From Azospirillum endophyticum (GTDB lineage: Bacteria > Pseudomonadota > Alphaproteobacteria > Azospirillales > Azospirillaceae): a stretch of 64,000 bases of DNA. The stretch's first letter is position 1, and every line of letters begins with the position of its first letter. A program made the position numbers and the translations under genes. The stretch is taken from contig NZ_JAENHM010000087.1 in the NCBI RefSeq assembly GCF_016595245.1, positions 1-64,000 on the forward strand. Direction: 5' to 3'. Below are positions 18,759 to 27,323 of the stretch, in pieces. Under the pieces are notes generated by a model. That model did no database searches, was not told the origin of the DNA, and saw nothing but the letters and a program-made list of their open reading frames with translations.

Positions 18759-18963
18759 TGTCCACCGCCTCCAAGTCAGCCGCCGGCTGCGAATCGCCCG
18801 ACCGCTGACCATTCGCCAATCCATTGAAGGTATTGTCGCGGACCTTGAGCGGCTCCCCCAACAACCCGACCCCGCCGACGTTCGTACCATCGCGGGCCGG
18901 CTGCACACGCTGGCCGATCGGCTGGAGCGTGACGGCCGGGCGGGAACGTTCCGGGAGACGTGA
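18751..18963 (+). CDS. small hypothetical protein
   Basis: A 70-residue helical protein (MGDVHRLQVSRRLRIARPL...). The start overlaps the end of the preceding gene and the stop is 1 base from the next start, so it belongs to the same operon. The helical C-terminal half 'DVRTIAGRLHTLADRLERDGRAG' may dimerise. Function unknown. Confidence 0.5.
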   Translation: MGDVHRLQVSRRLRIARPLTIRQSIEGIVADLERLPQQPDPADVRTIAGRLHTLADRLERDGRAGTFRET

Positions 18964-18964
18964 C

Positions 18965-19708
18965 ATGGAGAAGGCACGTCGCGTCGACTATTGGCCGGAC
19001 GAGGTGATTGCCGGCGTCGCTGGCCAGCTGGACCCGGAGGAGTTCGGGGTCTACTGGATGGTCTGCACCCTGATCTACAGCCGGGGTGGCAAGATCAAGG
19101 ATGACCCGGAATGGATCGCCCGGATCTTCCGCAAAACCAGCGCCCGCACCATCCGTGCAGTGCTGAATCGCCTCGAAAACAGCGCGAAGTTGGTCCGAGT
19201 TGATGGTGAACTGGTGGTGAACCGGTGCCAAACCGAACTCGAACGCACTCTGAACCGTACCCGAACGTGGCGTGAAAACGGTACGTTCGGGGGGCGCCCC
19301 TCAAAGGAAAACAACAACATAGGGAAACCAAACGGTTTTTCTGACAAAGAGGCGACGGAAAACCGCGCCTTTAACTACCAACCAGCAACTAGCAACCAGC
19401 AACAAGAAGAAGGGCAGGATCCTCCAGGGCAACCGAGCCGCTACGCCTTTGAAGGGCGGGTGATCCGGCTGAACCAGAAGGACTTGGACGGATGGCGCGC
19501 TGCCTTCCACGCCATCCCTGATTTGCCCGCCGAGTTGACCAGCATTGACGGGTGGCTTTCCGACCAGCCGGCCGGGAAGCGTCGGAACTGGTTCAACGCC
19601 GTGTCCGGCATGCTGAACCGCAAACACCAAGAACTGCTGCAGAAGCGCCCAGCCGGCGCCAAGCCGCTGCCGCAGCTGTCCGACGCGCTCAAGCGGGGGG
19701 TGTACTGA
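18965..19708 (+). CDS. DUF1376-like phage replication initiator
   Basis: A 247-residue protein. The N-terminal domain 'RRVDYWPDEVIAGVAGQLDPEEFGVYWMVCTLIYSRGGKIKDDPEWIARIF...RAVLNRLENSAKLVRVDGELVVNRC' matches the winged-helix DUF1376/YdaU type found beside replicative helicase genes in phages. A basic, Asn/Gln-rich linker (about 115-160) joins it to a second helical region. It overlaps the DnaB start by one base (TGATG), so the pair probably load the helicase together. The linker DNA is AT-richer than the rest and could hold origin elements. Confidence 0.7.
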   Translation: MEKARRVDYWPDEVIAGVAGQLDPEEFGVYWMVCTLIYSRGGKIKDDPEWIARIFRKTSARTIRAVLNRLENSAKLVRVDGELVVNRCQTELERTLNRTRTWRENGTFGGRPSKENNNIGKPNGFSDKEATENRAFNYQPATSNQQQEEGQDPPGQPSRYAFEGRVIRLNQKDLDGWRAAFHAIPDLPAELTSIDGWLSDQPAGKRRNWFNAVSGMLNRKHQELLQKRPAGAKPLPQLSDALKRGVY

Positions 19709-21012
19709 TGGCGATCGACACCCTGGAGTCGGAAGAGCGGCAGGTCTACCGCGACCTGAGCAATGAGGAGGCGGAGCAGGCGCTGCTGGGCGCGCTTCTG
19801 GTCAACAATCGCGCATTCGACCGGGTGTGCGGGCTGCTGGCCGCGGATGACTTCTACGACCCTGCGCATCAGCGCATCTTCGATGCCATCGCCCGGAAGA
19901 TCGGCCAAGGGGAGCAGGCGGACCCCGTCACCCTGGCAGCCGAGTTTCGCGACGATCCCGAGTTGGCGCGCGACGGAGGAGCGGCGTATCTGGTCGAACT
20001 GGCCGGCAACATCGTGACGGTGGTCAACGCCCCGGACTATGCCCGCACCATCGCCGACCTATCCCGTCGCCGCCGGCTGGTGCTGGCCGGGTATGACGCC
20101 ATCGCTGCGGCAGCCGACCAGACCCGGCCGGTGATCGAAACCGTCGGCGCGACGCTGGCAGACCTGGAGCGCTTGGCTGAAAGCCGGAAGGCTCGGACCG
20201 GCGACGCGGTGCTGGCGGACCTGCTGGACGCATGGCGCGGTGAACCGGTGATCTACTCGACCGGCTTTCCGACCATCGATGCGGCACTTGGGGGCGGGCT
20301 GATCCCCGGCGAGGTGCTAGGGCTGCTGGCGCACGACAAGGCCGGCAAGACGATGCTGGCCGCTTCGATCAGCCACGCGCTCAACGCCGCCGGCATCTGG
20401 CACGCCTATGCCGCGCTGGAGATGGGCGGCAGCCAGATCGAGCGGCGCCATATCGCCCGCGACCTTGGAATTGCCACGACGCGGCTCCGCGGCCGCATCG
20501 GGTCCGATGTCGTCGCGGCGGTCGGTCGGTACCGAGTGGAGCGGAAATCCCATGTGCTGTATCTGGACCTGCCCGGCGCCACGGTGGAGGAGCTGCGCGC
20601 GGAGATCGTCGCGGCGAAAGCGCAGCGGAAGGTGACGGGCATCGTCATCGATTATTGGCAGCTGATCACCGGGGGCAGCGACCGGGAGACGCAGGAAGCG
20701 CACCTATCCCGCGTGGCGAACTGGATCTCGACACTGGCGAAGCGCCTGGGGCTGTGGGTGATCCTCCTGGCCCAGATGAACGACGAAGGCACCGCGCCGG
20801 CCTACTGCAAGCGCGGGCTGAATCGTGCGGTCGACCATCTGCTGATCCTCCACCGGGAGGATGGCGCCGAAACCGCCTGGCTGTCGCTCAAGCGCAGCCG
20901 GCACATGCCGCCGGTCGATATCGGTGGGCCGAATGACCCGGTGCTGCGGATGCGGTTCCCTGGCCCGTATTTCGAAGATATCGGGACCAGTTCCAACGGA
21001 GGTGCAGTATGA
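19708..21012 (+). CDS. DnaB-type replicative helicase
   Basis: A 434-residue hexameric 5'-3' helicase. The N-terminal DnaB domain (EEAEQALLGALLVNNRAFDRVCGLLAADDFYDPAHQRIFDAI) is followed by the RecA-like core. Walker A is AHDKAGKT (208-215), Walker B is 'GIVIDYWQLI' (around 313-322), and 'WISTLAKRLGLWVILLAQMN' is the H3-type block. Length is slightly below cellular DnaB (about 470). It should unwind the element's origin independently of the host helicase. It overlaps the next gene by ATGA. Confidence 0.92.
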   Translation: MAIDTLESEERQVYRDLSNEEAEQALLGALLVNNRAFDRVCGLLAADDFYDPAHQRIFDAIARKIGQGEQADPVTLAAEFRDDPELARDGGAAYLVELAGNIVTVVNAPDYARTIADLSRRRRLVLAGYDAIAAAADQTRPVIETVGATLADLERLAESRKARTGDAVLADLLDAWRGEPVIYSTGFPTIDAALGGGLIPGEVLGLLAHDKAGKTMLAASISHALNAAGIWHAYAALEMGGSQIERRHIARDLGIATTRLRGRIGSDVVAAVGRYRVERKSHVLYLDLPGATVEELRAEIVAAKAQRKVTGIVIDYWQLITGGSDRETQEAHLSRVANWISTLAKRLGLWVILLAQMNDEGTAPAYCKRGLNRAVDHLLILHREDGAETAWLSLKRSRHMPPVDIGGPNDPVLRMRFPGPYFEDIGTSSNGGAV

Positions 21013-21398
21013 CCGACACCACCTCGACCACTACCGAACCTGCATCGGTCACGGTGCCGTTCGCCGGCATCAATGAGCAGATCGCCCGCTTGGTACGGCA
21101 CGCCGACGAGTACCGGGCTGTGCTGGACGAGAAGTTGGGCGATCCAGCGGTCCGCCTCCGGCCCTCCTCCCTGTTCGCGGCTCACTGCCTCGCAGAGGCC
21201 GAGTCCGGGCAACTGCGGCATGCGCTCGACTTGGCGGAGATGGAGGTGCGCGACGCCACCACGCTGCTGGACGAAGCTATAGCCCTTCTGCGCCGAACCT
21301 CCATGGCCGCTGGCTTCTACGCCGAGCGCGCCCACCAGCTGGAGGAGGCGCTCGCCCAGGCGGCCGGAGTCGACATCTGGGAAGGGCGGCGCCAATGA
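21009..21398 (+). CDS. hypothetical protein, helical
   Basis: A 129-residue acidic, helical protein with a threonine-rich N terminus. It overlaps both neighbours by four bases (ATGA), so it is part of the replication operon. 'HALDLAEMEVRDATTLLDEAIALLRRT' suggests a coiled coil. No family recognised. Confidence 0.6.
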   Translation: MTDTTSTTTEPASVTVPFAGINEQIARLVRHADEYRAVLDEKLGDPAVRLRPSSLFAAHCLAEAESGQLRHALDLAEMEVRDATTLLDEAIALLRRTSMAAGFYAERAHQLEEALAQAAGVDIWEGRRQ

Positions 21399-21895
21399 CC
21401 GCGGGGTGCCCTGACGCCCTAGCGGCGATCTCCGACCTTCGCGAAGCTGCCGCCGCGCTGGAGTGCATCCCCAACCCTCCGCCGTCCCTTCGGCGCGTGC
21501 TGGAGCGCTTACGCTGCTACGAGCGCGGGGCTGCCAATGGGCTGACCCTGGAACAGGCTCTGGGCCTCGCCCCCGGCCGCGGCGGTGAAGCGTGGTGGAC
21601 GCTGGAGGAGCGCCAGCGACGCGACGCCGAGCTGGTCGCCATGGCGCGAGAGTTCTTCCCCGACATCGGCATCGAGGATCAGGCTCGGCGCATCGCCGCC
21701 GAGGTGCGCCGGTACCAGACCACAGGCTGGCGCTTCGAGCGGGAGAAGCCGTCCGATGCGCTTCCGGATCCGAAGCGTCGCCGCCTCCATCGCGCGCTGT
21801 CCGCCGCGGGCGAGCGGGGCATTCCAGGCCAACGCCAGCTTCAGAACATCCTGGAGAAAAGCGGCGTTCAGCCGGAAATGAAATCGCTGTTTTGA
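21395..21895 (+). CDS. hypothetical protein
   Basis: A 166-residue protein, overlapping the previous gene by ATGA. The central part 'LRRVLERLRCYERGAANGLTLEQALGLAPGRGGEAWWTLEERQRRDAELVAMAREFFPDIGIEDQARRIAAEV' is helical with conserved-looking tryptophans; the C-terminal 'RRRLHRALSAAGERGIPGQRQLQNILE' is basic. A nucleic-acid-binding role is possible, but I recognise no family. Confidence 0.6.
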   Translation: MTAGCPDALAAISDLREAAAALECIPNPPPSLRRVLERLRCYERGAANGLTLEQALGLAPGRGGEAWWTLEERQRRDAELVAMAREFFPDIGIEDQARRIAAEVRRYQTTGWRFEREKPSDALPDPKRRRLHRALSAAGERGIPGQRQLQNILEKSGVQPEMKSLF

Positions 21896-21944
21896 TTTCA
21901 CGCGACCGAGATGAACCTGCGGGAGCCACACGAAGAGGCTCCGC

Positions 21945-22157
21945 ATGCTGAACCGAATCATTCCGACCATTTCCGACGACCTGACGCTCCGCATCGGCAA
22001 CCGCAAGGCACAGCTGACGGCCAGAGATGGCATTCGTCTCGCCGAAGACCTGACCCGCCTGTCGTTCCGTCGCCTGCTGGTCGAAGAGGCGGAGAGCCTG
22101 CGCGGGCGCACGGCTGACCAGTCGAAGAGCGCCGGCCGCGGTCGCCGCGGTTCCTGA
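21945..22157 (+). CDS. small hypothetical protein
   Basis: A 70-residue protein with a basic C terminus (SKSAGRGRRGS). GAGGCTCCGC precedes the ATG. Position 49 bases after the previous gene. It has a short beta-like start 'DLTLRIGNRKAQLTARDGIRLAEDL'. Function unknown. Confidence 0.5.
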   Translation: MLNRIIPTISDDLTLRIGNRKAQLTARDGIRLAEDLTRLSFRRLLVEEAESLRGRTADQSKSAGRGRRGS

Positions 22158-22195
22158 GGCAGACGACAGAACGCAGACGAAAGGATCAAGCGGAA

Positions 22196-22474
22196 ATGAC
22201 CACGACATCGCGCCGGCGCACCACCGGCCGGCAACAGGGCGACACCACCAAGCCCGGCAATGGACACCGGATGTCCTTCGACCACCTGGCCGGCGCTACT
22301 CTCTCGGACAGCTGCCGCGCCGCGTTTCAGAGCATGACCGCCAAGGAAGCCGCGGCGAGCTGGGATCGCGCCTTCGCCCGCACCCGGCAGCCCGGTTCAC
22401 GCGCGAGCGGAAACCGTTCCGTCGCCGCATCCTGGGACCGTGCCTTCGGTCACCCCTCCACCTCCACCCGCTGA
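22196..22474 (+). CDS. hypothetical protein with a duplicated WDRAF motif
   Basis: A 92-residue, basic, probably unstructured protein whose C-terminal half contains the motif AASWDRAF twice, about 23 residues apart, in a Ser/Arg-rich background. GAAAGGATCAAGCGGAA supplies the ribosome-binding site. The repeated short motif looks like a peptide docking site. It sits 6 bases before the coiled-coil gene. No family known to me. Confidence 0.5.
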   Translation: MTTTSRRRTTGRQQGDTTKPGNGHRMSFDHLAGATLSDSCRAAFQSMTAKEAAASWDRAFARTRQPGSRASGNRSVAASWDRAFGHPSTSTR

Positions 22475-22480
22475 GGCGCC

Positions 22481-23428
22481 ATGTTCGGCAAGAAGAAAAA
22501 CCCCTACGCCCTCTCCCCCGAGGTGCGAGCGGCCATCACGGCCGGCGCTGCTGCGCTCCAGGATCGCAAGGCTGCGGACGCGGCTCTCTTGAAGCGAATG
22601 ACCGAACTGCGGGCCGCAGAGGAGGTTGAGGCTGCTGCTGTGCGGGAGATGGAGCAGGCCGACGCGGCTCTCGCGCTGGCGATCGATCCTGAGCAGGCGG
22701 CGGGGCTGGAGAAAGCAGTCACCGCCGCGTCCCGGAAGCGGGACACTGCCGCGCAAAACGCCGAGCGCACCCGGCGCATGGTCAATGCCCTCCACGCCCA
22801 TGCCCAGCAGGCGGACGAGCGGGTAAACGCGGCCCGACAGCAACTCGCTGCCGCCTTCGCCACCTTCCAGGCCGAAATCGTTGCGGCCTATGACGCCGAT
22901 GTCCGCGCCGCAGCTGCGGCACTCGTCGCAGCCCTGAAGCGAGGTTGGGCAATCCGAACGGCCCTGCGCGGCAAGCTGAACCAGCCGCTGTTTCTGGACG
23001 AGATCAACGTGCCGTCGGTCATCTGGCGGCAGCCGGCCATCGTCCATGGTCCTCGCGCCAACCTCGGCGGTGAGACCATCGCACTCGACGCCGAGTGGAG
23101 CGACGAGCCTACGGCTGCCGATGCTGCCGGCGAGATGCAGGCGCTGAGTGAGATGCAGTCCCAACTGGAGCGTCACCGCCCGTTCGATCCGGCGAACCCG
23201 TTTCCCACTCCGTCCAACCGCGAGGCATTCGAGGCGGAGCTGGCCCGCGCCATTGCCGAATACAGCGCCCCGCCAGAGCCGCCCAAGCCGTCACGCGGCC
23301 TGTTCCAGTCCTGGACGCTCGGCGGACGCTGGGCACACCAGGATTCCCACGGGAACGAACTGAACATCACGACGGCGATTGCCTCTGATGAAACAGCCTA
23401 CGAGCACTACCAGCCAGCGCAGCGCTGA
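22481..23428 (+). CDS. coiled-coil hypothetical protein
   Basis: A 315-residue protein. After a basic start (MFGKKKNPYALSPEV) residues 15-155 form a long alanine/glutamate-rich coiled coil. Then comes a mixed domain ('FLDEINVPSVIWRQPAIVHG') and a C-terminal part rich in Pro and Trp ('LFQSWTLGGRWAHQDSHGNELNI'). It might be a scaffold or virion-associated protein, but nothing proves that. Same operon as the upstream genes. Confidence 0.6.
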   Translation: MFGKKKNPYALSPEVRAAITAGAAALQDRKAADAALLKRMTELRAAEEVEAAAVREMEQADAALALAIDPEQAAGLEKAVTAASRKRDTAAQNAERTRRMVNALHAHAQQADERVNAARQQLAAAFATFQAEIVAAYDADVRAAAAALVAALKRGWAIRTALRGKLNQPLFLDEINVPSVIWRQPAIVHGPRANLGGETIALDAEWSDEPTAADAAGEMQALSEMQSQLERHRPFDPANPFPTPSNREAFEAELARAIAEYSAPPEPPKPSRGLFQSWTLGGRWAHQDSHGNELNITTAIASDETAYEHYQPAQR

Positions 23429-23481
23429 CGAATGCGCGCTTCGTTTTAGCCGACGGAGCGCCGTCCTTTCGGAGATGGATC

Positions 23482-23850
23482 GTGGAACTGAACCTCGACA
23501 TCGAGCATCACGCCCGCACCCAGATCGCGGCCGTCGTTCAGCATGAGAACTGGCGCAAGAACCTGATCGCCTGGCTCGCCGAACTCCGCACGGGCGCCGA
23601 GGTGATGAAGCTATTCCATGAGGCCGTTGCAGCCCGTGCGGTCGAGATCCTGACCGAACTGGCCGAAGCCGATCCCGAGACGATCCAGGCGAAGTATGCC
23701 GATCTCGGGCCGGGCGCCCTGCCGGCGAAGCTGCTGACCACGGCGGTGGACATGATGGAGGCCGCCACCGTTGCCCAGGCGCAGGCGGCGACCGAGAGCG
23801 CGGTCCCTGCCCCTGTCCCTGCACCAGCCGACGCCCAGACGGTCCACTGA
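23482..23850 (+). CDS. hypothetical protein
   Basis: A 122-residue protein starting with GTG at 23482, with GGAG nine bases upstream. The N-terminal 100 residues are helical (ENWRKNLIAWLAELRTGAEVMKLFHEAVAARAVEILTELAE); the tail is Pro/Ala-rich. It lies 8 bases before the tail-type gene. Small proteins here are often tail-assembly or head-tail factors, but I cannot assign it. Confidence 0.55.
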   Translation: MELNLDIEHHARTQIAAVVQHENWRKNLIAWLAELRTGAEVMKLFHEAVAARAVEILTELAEADPETIQAKYADLGPGALPAKLLTTAVDMMEAATVAQAQAATESAVPAPVPAPADAQTVH

Positions 23851-23858
23851 GGCCCCCT

Positions 23859-24515
23859 ATGATCCGCATCGACGTGAAACTTGACATGAAGGGTTTGCAG
23901 AAGTCGCTGGACGATTTCCAGCGTCGGCAAATCCCCTTCGCCCTAGCGAAGACGGCGACGGGCGTTGCCAAGCAAGTCCAGAAGGCCGAGACCGACGCCA
24001 TCTCCGACATCTTCGACCGGCCCACGCTGTTCACCCAGCGCTCGGTTGGGGTGAAGGCGGCGCGCAAGTCCGACCTGACGGCCACGGTGTTCGTGAAGGA
24101 CATCGCCGCGAAGTACCTGGAGCCCTTCGAGCTTGGCGGCAAGCACTTCCTACCGCCGAGCAAACGGGGCGGGACGCTGCTGAACCCGAAGGCGGCCCAG
24201 CTCAACCAGTACGGCAATCTATCCAAGGGGCAGCTCCGCCGCCTCACCGGCCGGGCGGACGTTTTCGTCGGCGCCGTCAAGACGAGGGGCGGGGCGACCG
24301 TCAGCGGGGTGTGGCAGCGTCCTGCCGCAGCGGGAGCCAAGGGCCGAGGCCTGAACCGTGGCGAGAGCCTGAAGCTGCTGGTGCGGTTCGGCGACGCGCT
24401 GCCTGTCAAGCAGCGCCTGGGTTACCGGGAGCGTGCCCAGCAGGTCGTGCAGGCCACCCTGCGGACCGAGTTCGAGAAGGCCGTGGGCGATGCCCTGCGG
24501 ACCGCCAGGGGGTGA
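23859..24515 (+). CDS. phage minor tail protein (gpZ-like)
   Basis: A 218-residue basic protein. The first 110 residues 'LDMKGLQKSLDDFQRRQIPFALAKTATGVAKQVQKAETDAISDIFDRPTLFTQRSVGVKAARK...FVKDIAAKYLEPFELGGKHFLP' have the style of the minor tail protein Z/tail-completion proteins of tailed phages, which sit at the head-tail interface. The match is to remembered patterns only. It is the first structural-type gene of the element. Confidence 0.5.
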   Translation: MIRIDVKLDMKGLQKSLDDFQRRQIPFALAKTATGVAKQVQKAETDAISDIFDRPTLFTQRSVGVKAARKSDLTATVFVKDIAAKYLEPFELGGKHFLPPSKRGGTLLNPKAAQLNQYGNLSKGQLRRLTGRADVFVGAVKTRGGATVSGVWQRPAAAGAKGRGLNRGESLKLLVRFGDALPVKQRLGYRERAQQVVQATLRTEFEKAVGDALRTARG

Positions 24516-24649
24516 GGGCAGGAGCAGGCACCCCCCACATGCTTGGGTCCCTCCTGAGGGGTTCAGCACACGCGGGCATTGCGCACCGCGGTGTCTCCGT
24601 AGCTCTGGTATCTGAAAATCACTTAACTGGTAACACCGGGTAATCCGCC

Positions 24650-25294
24650 ATGACGATCATTACCAAGGCTGGTCTTGCCGCGGAGCTGGGAATTTCGAAG
24701 GCACGGGTTTCGCAGTATTGCAAAGCCGGCCTTCCTGTTCGTACTGACGGCAAACTTAACCGTGAAGACGCCCTTTACTGGATTCGCCACCAAGTTAACA
24801 CTGGCTACCACCCCACGAAGGGAGCTGACCGGATCGAGGAGATGGTGGTACGGCAGCGCCACGCCGCGCGGATGCAGCCGACATCTCAGGCATCCGCCGC
24901 ACCTGCCGAACCCGGCGCCATCGTTCGGGTGGATGGGCTGACCCCTGAGGCGCACGCCCTGCGCGACGCTCTGGGCAATGACGGCGCCGTCATCCTCGAC
25001 CGCTTCCTCTCGGCCTATGGGGTGCCGGTGGTCGACCGGCTGAAAGCGTTCGAGGCCTTCACCCTGACCATCGGTTACCTCTTCCAGGGCCTCCATGATG
25101 GCCGCGGAGACCCGTGGGAGGACTTCACCGTCACTCGGCCGCCCGACTTGATGGACGCCGAAGTGTGCGCTGACTTCGACGACGAAATCGACGAGGCGAA
25201 CAGCGCAATCTACGCGAGCGAGAACGATCCCGACAGCGCGCCCTATACCGCCATTTTGGCCGGCCGGCGGGCGCGCGTTGAGCACGGCTGCTGA
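24650..25294 (+). CDS. terminase small subunit-like helix-turn-helix protein
   Basis: A 214-residue protein starting 'ITKAGLAAELGISKARVSQYCKAGLPVRTDGKLNREDALYWIRHQV'. This is the Nu1-type winged helix used by small terminase subunits and related phage DNA-binding proteins. The remaining part is acidic and helical. No large subunit follows; the next gene, 11 bases on, is the tape-measure gene. It could be a satellite-type TerS that redirects a helper's packaging, or simply a regulator. A 134-bp gap before it may hold a promoter. Confidence 0.5.
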   Translation: MTIITKAGLAAELGISKARVSQYCKAGLPVRTDGKLNREDALYWIRHQVNTGYHPTKGADRIEEMVVRQRHAARMQPTSQASAAPAEPGAIVRVDGLTPEAHALRDALGNDGAVILDRFLSAYGVPVVDRLKAFEAFTLTIGYLFQGLHDGRGDPWEDFTVTRPPDLMDAEVCADFDDEIDEANSAIYASENDPDSAPYTAILAGRRARVEHGC

Positions 25295-25305
25295 AGGGAA
25301 GCACG

Positions 25306-27234
25306 ATGGCGAACACCTTTCAAATCATCGTCGGCGCGAAGGATCAGGCTTCGCCCGTCATCGGCAAGGTTGAGTCGCGGCTCGGCAGGCTGCCGGGCGC
25401 GGTCGATACCGTGAGCTCGTCCTTCGAGCGTCTGGGCGACAGCAGCAGCAGTTGGGCCAAGGCGGAGAGGGGCATCTCGGGGGTTTCCTCCGCGGTCTCC
25501 GACTTGGCGCGTGGTTTCGGTGTAGCGAACAGCGCTGGTGGGCTCCTGGGGGTAATGACAGTCGCTGGCCAAGCCGCGCTCGTCGACCATTGGGGTAAGG
25601 TGGGGGTTGCCACCGCCAACGCTGCCAGCGGGATCGGCATCGCCGCTGGCCGGCTGCGCACACTCCAGGGCGCAGCAAAGTTGGCTGGGCTGTCGGCTGA
25701 CGACATGACGAACAGCATGGCAGGGATGGCAACAACGCTCCAAGACGCGGCGTATGGTCGGAATCGTGAAGCTGCAGCGATGCTCAGTAGCTTGGGGATC
25801 ACCGTCCGACGAGCTGCTGATGGCACGTGGGACCTTGAGCACGCTTTTCGTAGTTTGTCAGCAGTGATCGCTAGACAGAAAAGCCCGCAGACCCAGGCGC
25901 TTATTGCACAAACGTTTAAGTCCGAAGCTCTGCTGCCAATGCTGCGCAGGGGTACCGACGCCTGGGACGCCTACATCAAGGAAATAGAACGGCTCGGTGC
26001 TGTGTCCGAGGAAACTCAGCGCAATTCCGAGGAACTCGGTATCTCTCTGAACAAGCTGCATGTTGCCGTTGACGGTTTTTGGGTCGCTCTTGAAGGTCGC
26101 ATGAACCAGCGCTACGGCGGCGCCATCGATAAGGTGACGGACCTCACGGCGGCCAACAAAGAGAACATCGCCAGTTGGGCGGACCTGACATCTCAAGTCG
26201 GCATGGCGTACAGTGGTCTGAGCGCCGTCGCGAAGCTTGCCGGTGAAGGATCGATCTGGGGGCGCCTGAGCCTTCTGGCTCGGGCCGGGCTTGCCAGCCC
26301 GTGGGGAATTGTCGCGGCGGGAGCCTATGCGGCATGGGCCACAGCGCCGGATGCGAACAAAAAGGTCGTGATCCGCAAGGAGACGCCCGAGGAGAAGAAA
26401 GAGGCGGAGGAATCATGGTGGCCGTCCTGGCTGCCCAGGATTGGCATCGACACCGAGAAGAGTCCTGATGCCACCCCCAGCCCGAATGCCGCCGACAACC
26501 AGCCGCCGAACTGGTGGCCATCCTGGCTGCCGAACCTGGGCATTTACTGGAAGGGGCAGGGCGCAGTCGACAAGGCGGCATCCCCCGCGGTCCCGCCGAT
26601 CAGTTCCAGCGTCGTCCCGTCGGCATCCAGTTCGGTCGCCTCCTCCGCCGGAATCAGCGACAACGTCCGCCGCTGGGACCCGCAGGTGACCGCGCTGTCG
26701 GCGAAATACGGCGTCGACCCGGACTTTGTCCGCCGGATCATGCAGCAGGAATCGGGCGGCCGGACACATGACCGCTTCGGCAACCCGCTGACCAGCTCCG
26801 CCGGCGCGATCGGTCCGATGCAGGTCATGCCCGGCACCTACGCCGAGATGGCGCGGCGCTACGGCATCAAGGGCGGCATCACCGATCCGGACGCCAACAT
26901 CGAGGCGGGCGTCGCCTACCTGTCCGAACAGATGAAGCGGTTCGGCAACGAGGCCGCGGCGGCTGCCGCCTACAATGCCGGCCCCGGTCGGGTGCAGCAG
27001 AACATCGACAGCGGCAAGGCCCTGCCGTCGGAAACCAAGAACTATGTCGCCTCCATCGCGGCGATGCAGCGGCAGCAGCCCCAGGCGGCGGGTGGCGGCG
27101 AGCAGAAGGTGAACGTCACCGTCACCCTTGGCGGCAACGTGCCGGAGGGCACCTCCGCCACCGCTCAGACCGGCGCCGGCACCGCCGTGCCCACCCGCAT
27201 CGATTATTCCCTCCCCTCGTTCGCGAGGCCATGA
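25306..27234 (+). CDS. tail tape-measure protein fused to a lytic transglycosylase
   Basis: A 642-residue protein. The N-terminal part (MANTFQIIVGAKDQASPVIGKVESRL...) is the tape-measure type, with long helices and a hydrophobic stretch near 320-345. Two copies of WWPSWLP follow (about residues 369 and 403), then a Ser/Pro linker. A soluble-transglycosylase domain occupies about 457-585: catalytic Glu in 'IMQQESGG', 'SAGAIGPMQVMPGTY' and 'AAYNAGPGRV'. It should set tail length and cut peptidoglycan during DNA entry. It is short compared with typical tape measures (700-1500), implying a short tail. Confidence 0.85.
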   Translation: MANTFQIIVGAKDQASPVIGKVESRLGRLPGAVDTVSSSFERLGDSSSSWAKAERGISGVSSAVSDLARGFGVANSAGGLLGVMTVAGQAALVDHWGKVGVATANAASGIGIAAGRLRTLQGAAKLAGLSADDMTNSMAGMATTLQDAAYGRNREAAAMLSSLGITVRRAADGTWDLEHAFRSLSAVIARQKSPQTQALIAQTFKSEALLPMLRRGTDAWDAYIKEIERLGAVSEETQRNSEELGISLNKLHVAVDGFWVALEGRMNQRYGGAIDKVTDLTAANKENIASWADLTSQVGMAYSGLSAVAKLAGEGSIWGRLSLLARAGLASPWGIVAAGAYAAWATAPDANKKVVIRKETPEEKKEAEESWWPSWLPRIGIDTEKSPDATPSPNAADNQPPNWWPSWLPNLGIYWKGQGAVDKAASPAVPPISSSVVPSASSSVASSAGISDNVRRWDPQVTALSAKYGVDPDFVRRIMQQESGGRTHDRFGNPLTSSAGAIGPMQVMPGTYAEMARRYGIKGGITDPDANIEAGVAYLSEQMKRFGNEAAAAAAYNAGPGRVQQNIDSGKALPSETKNYVASIAAMQRQQPQAAGGGEQKVNVTVTLGGNVPEGTSATAQTGAGTAVPTRIDYSLPSFARP

Positions 27235-27323
27235 GCCTCGACCAGCCGGGCATGCGCAGCATGTAAGCAACAACGCGGCCCGGCTGGCTTGCGGCCCTTC
27301 CTCCCAGCTTCAAGCGAGCCCCT

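Noticed and set aside
19708-21012. Walker A loop of DnaB thought to be abnormal because it starts with Ala.
   Set aside because: Cellular DnaB also has A-R-P-x-x-G-K-T; only the R-P is changed here to H-D, and the G-K-T is intact.
24516-24649. Possible missing gene (large terminase) between the gpZ-like and TerS-like genes.
   Set aside because: The gap is only 134 bp and has no coding frame.
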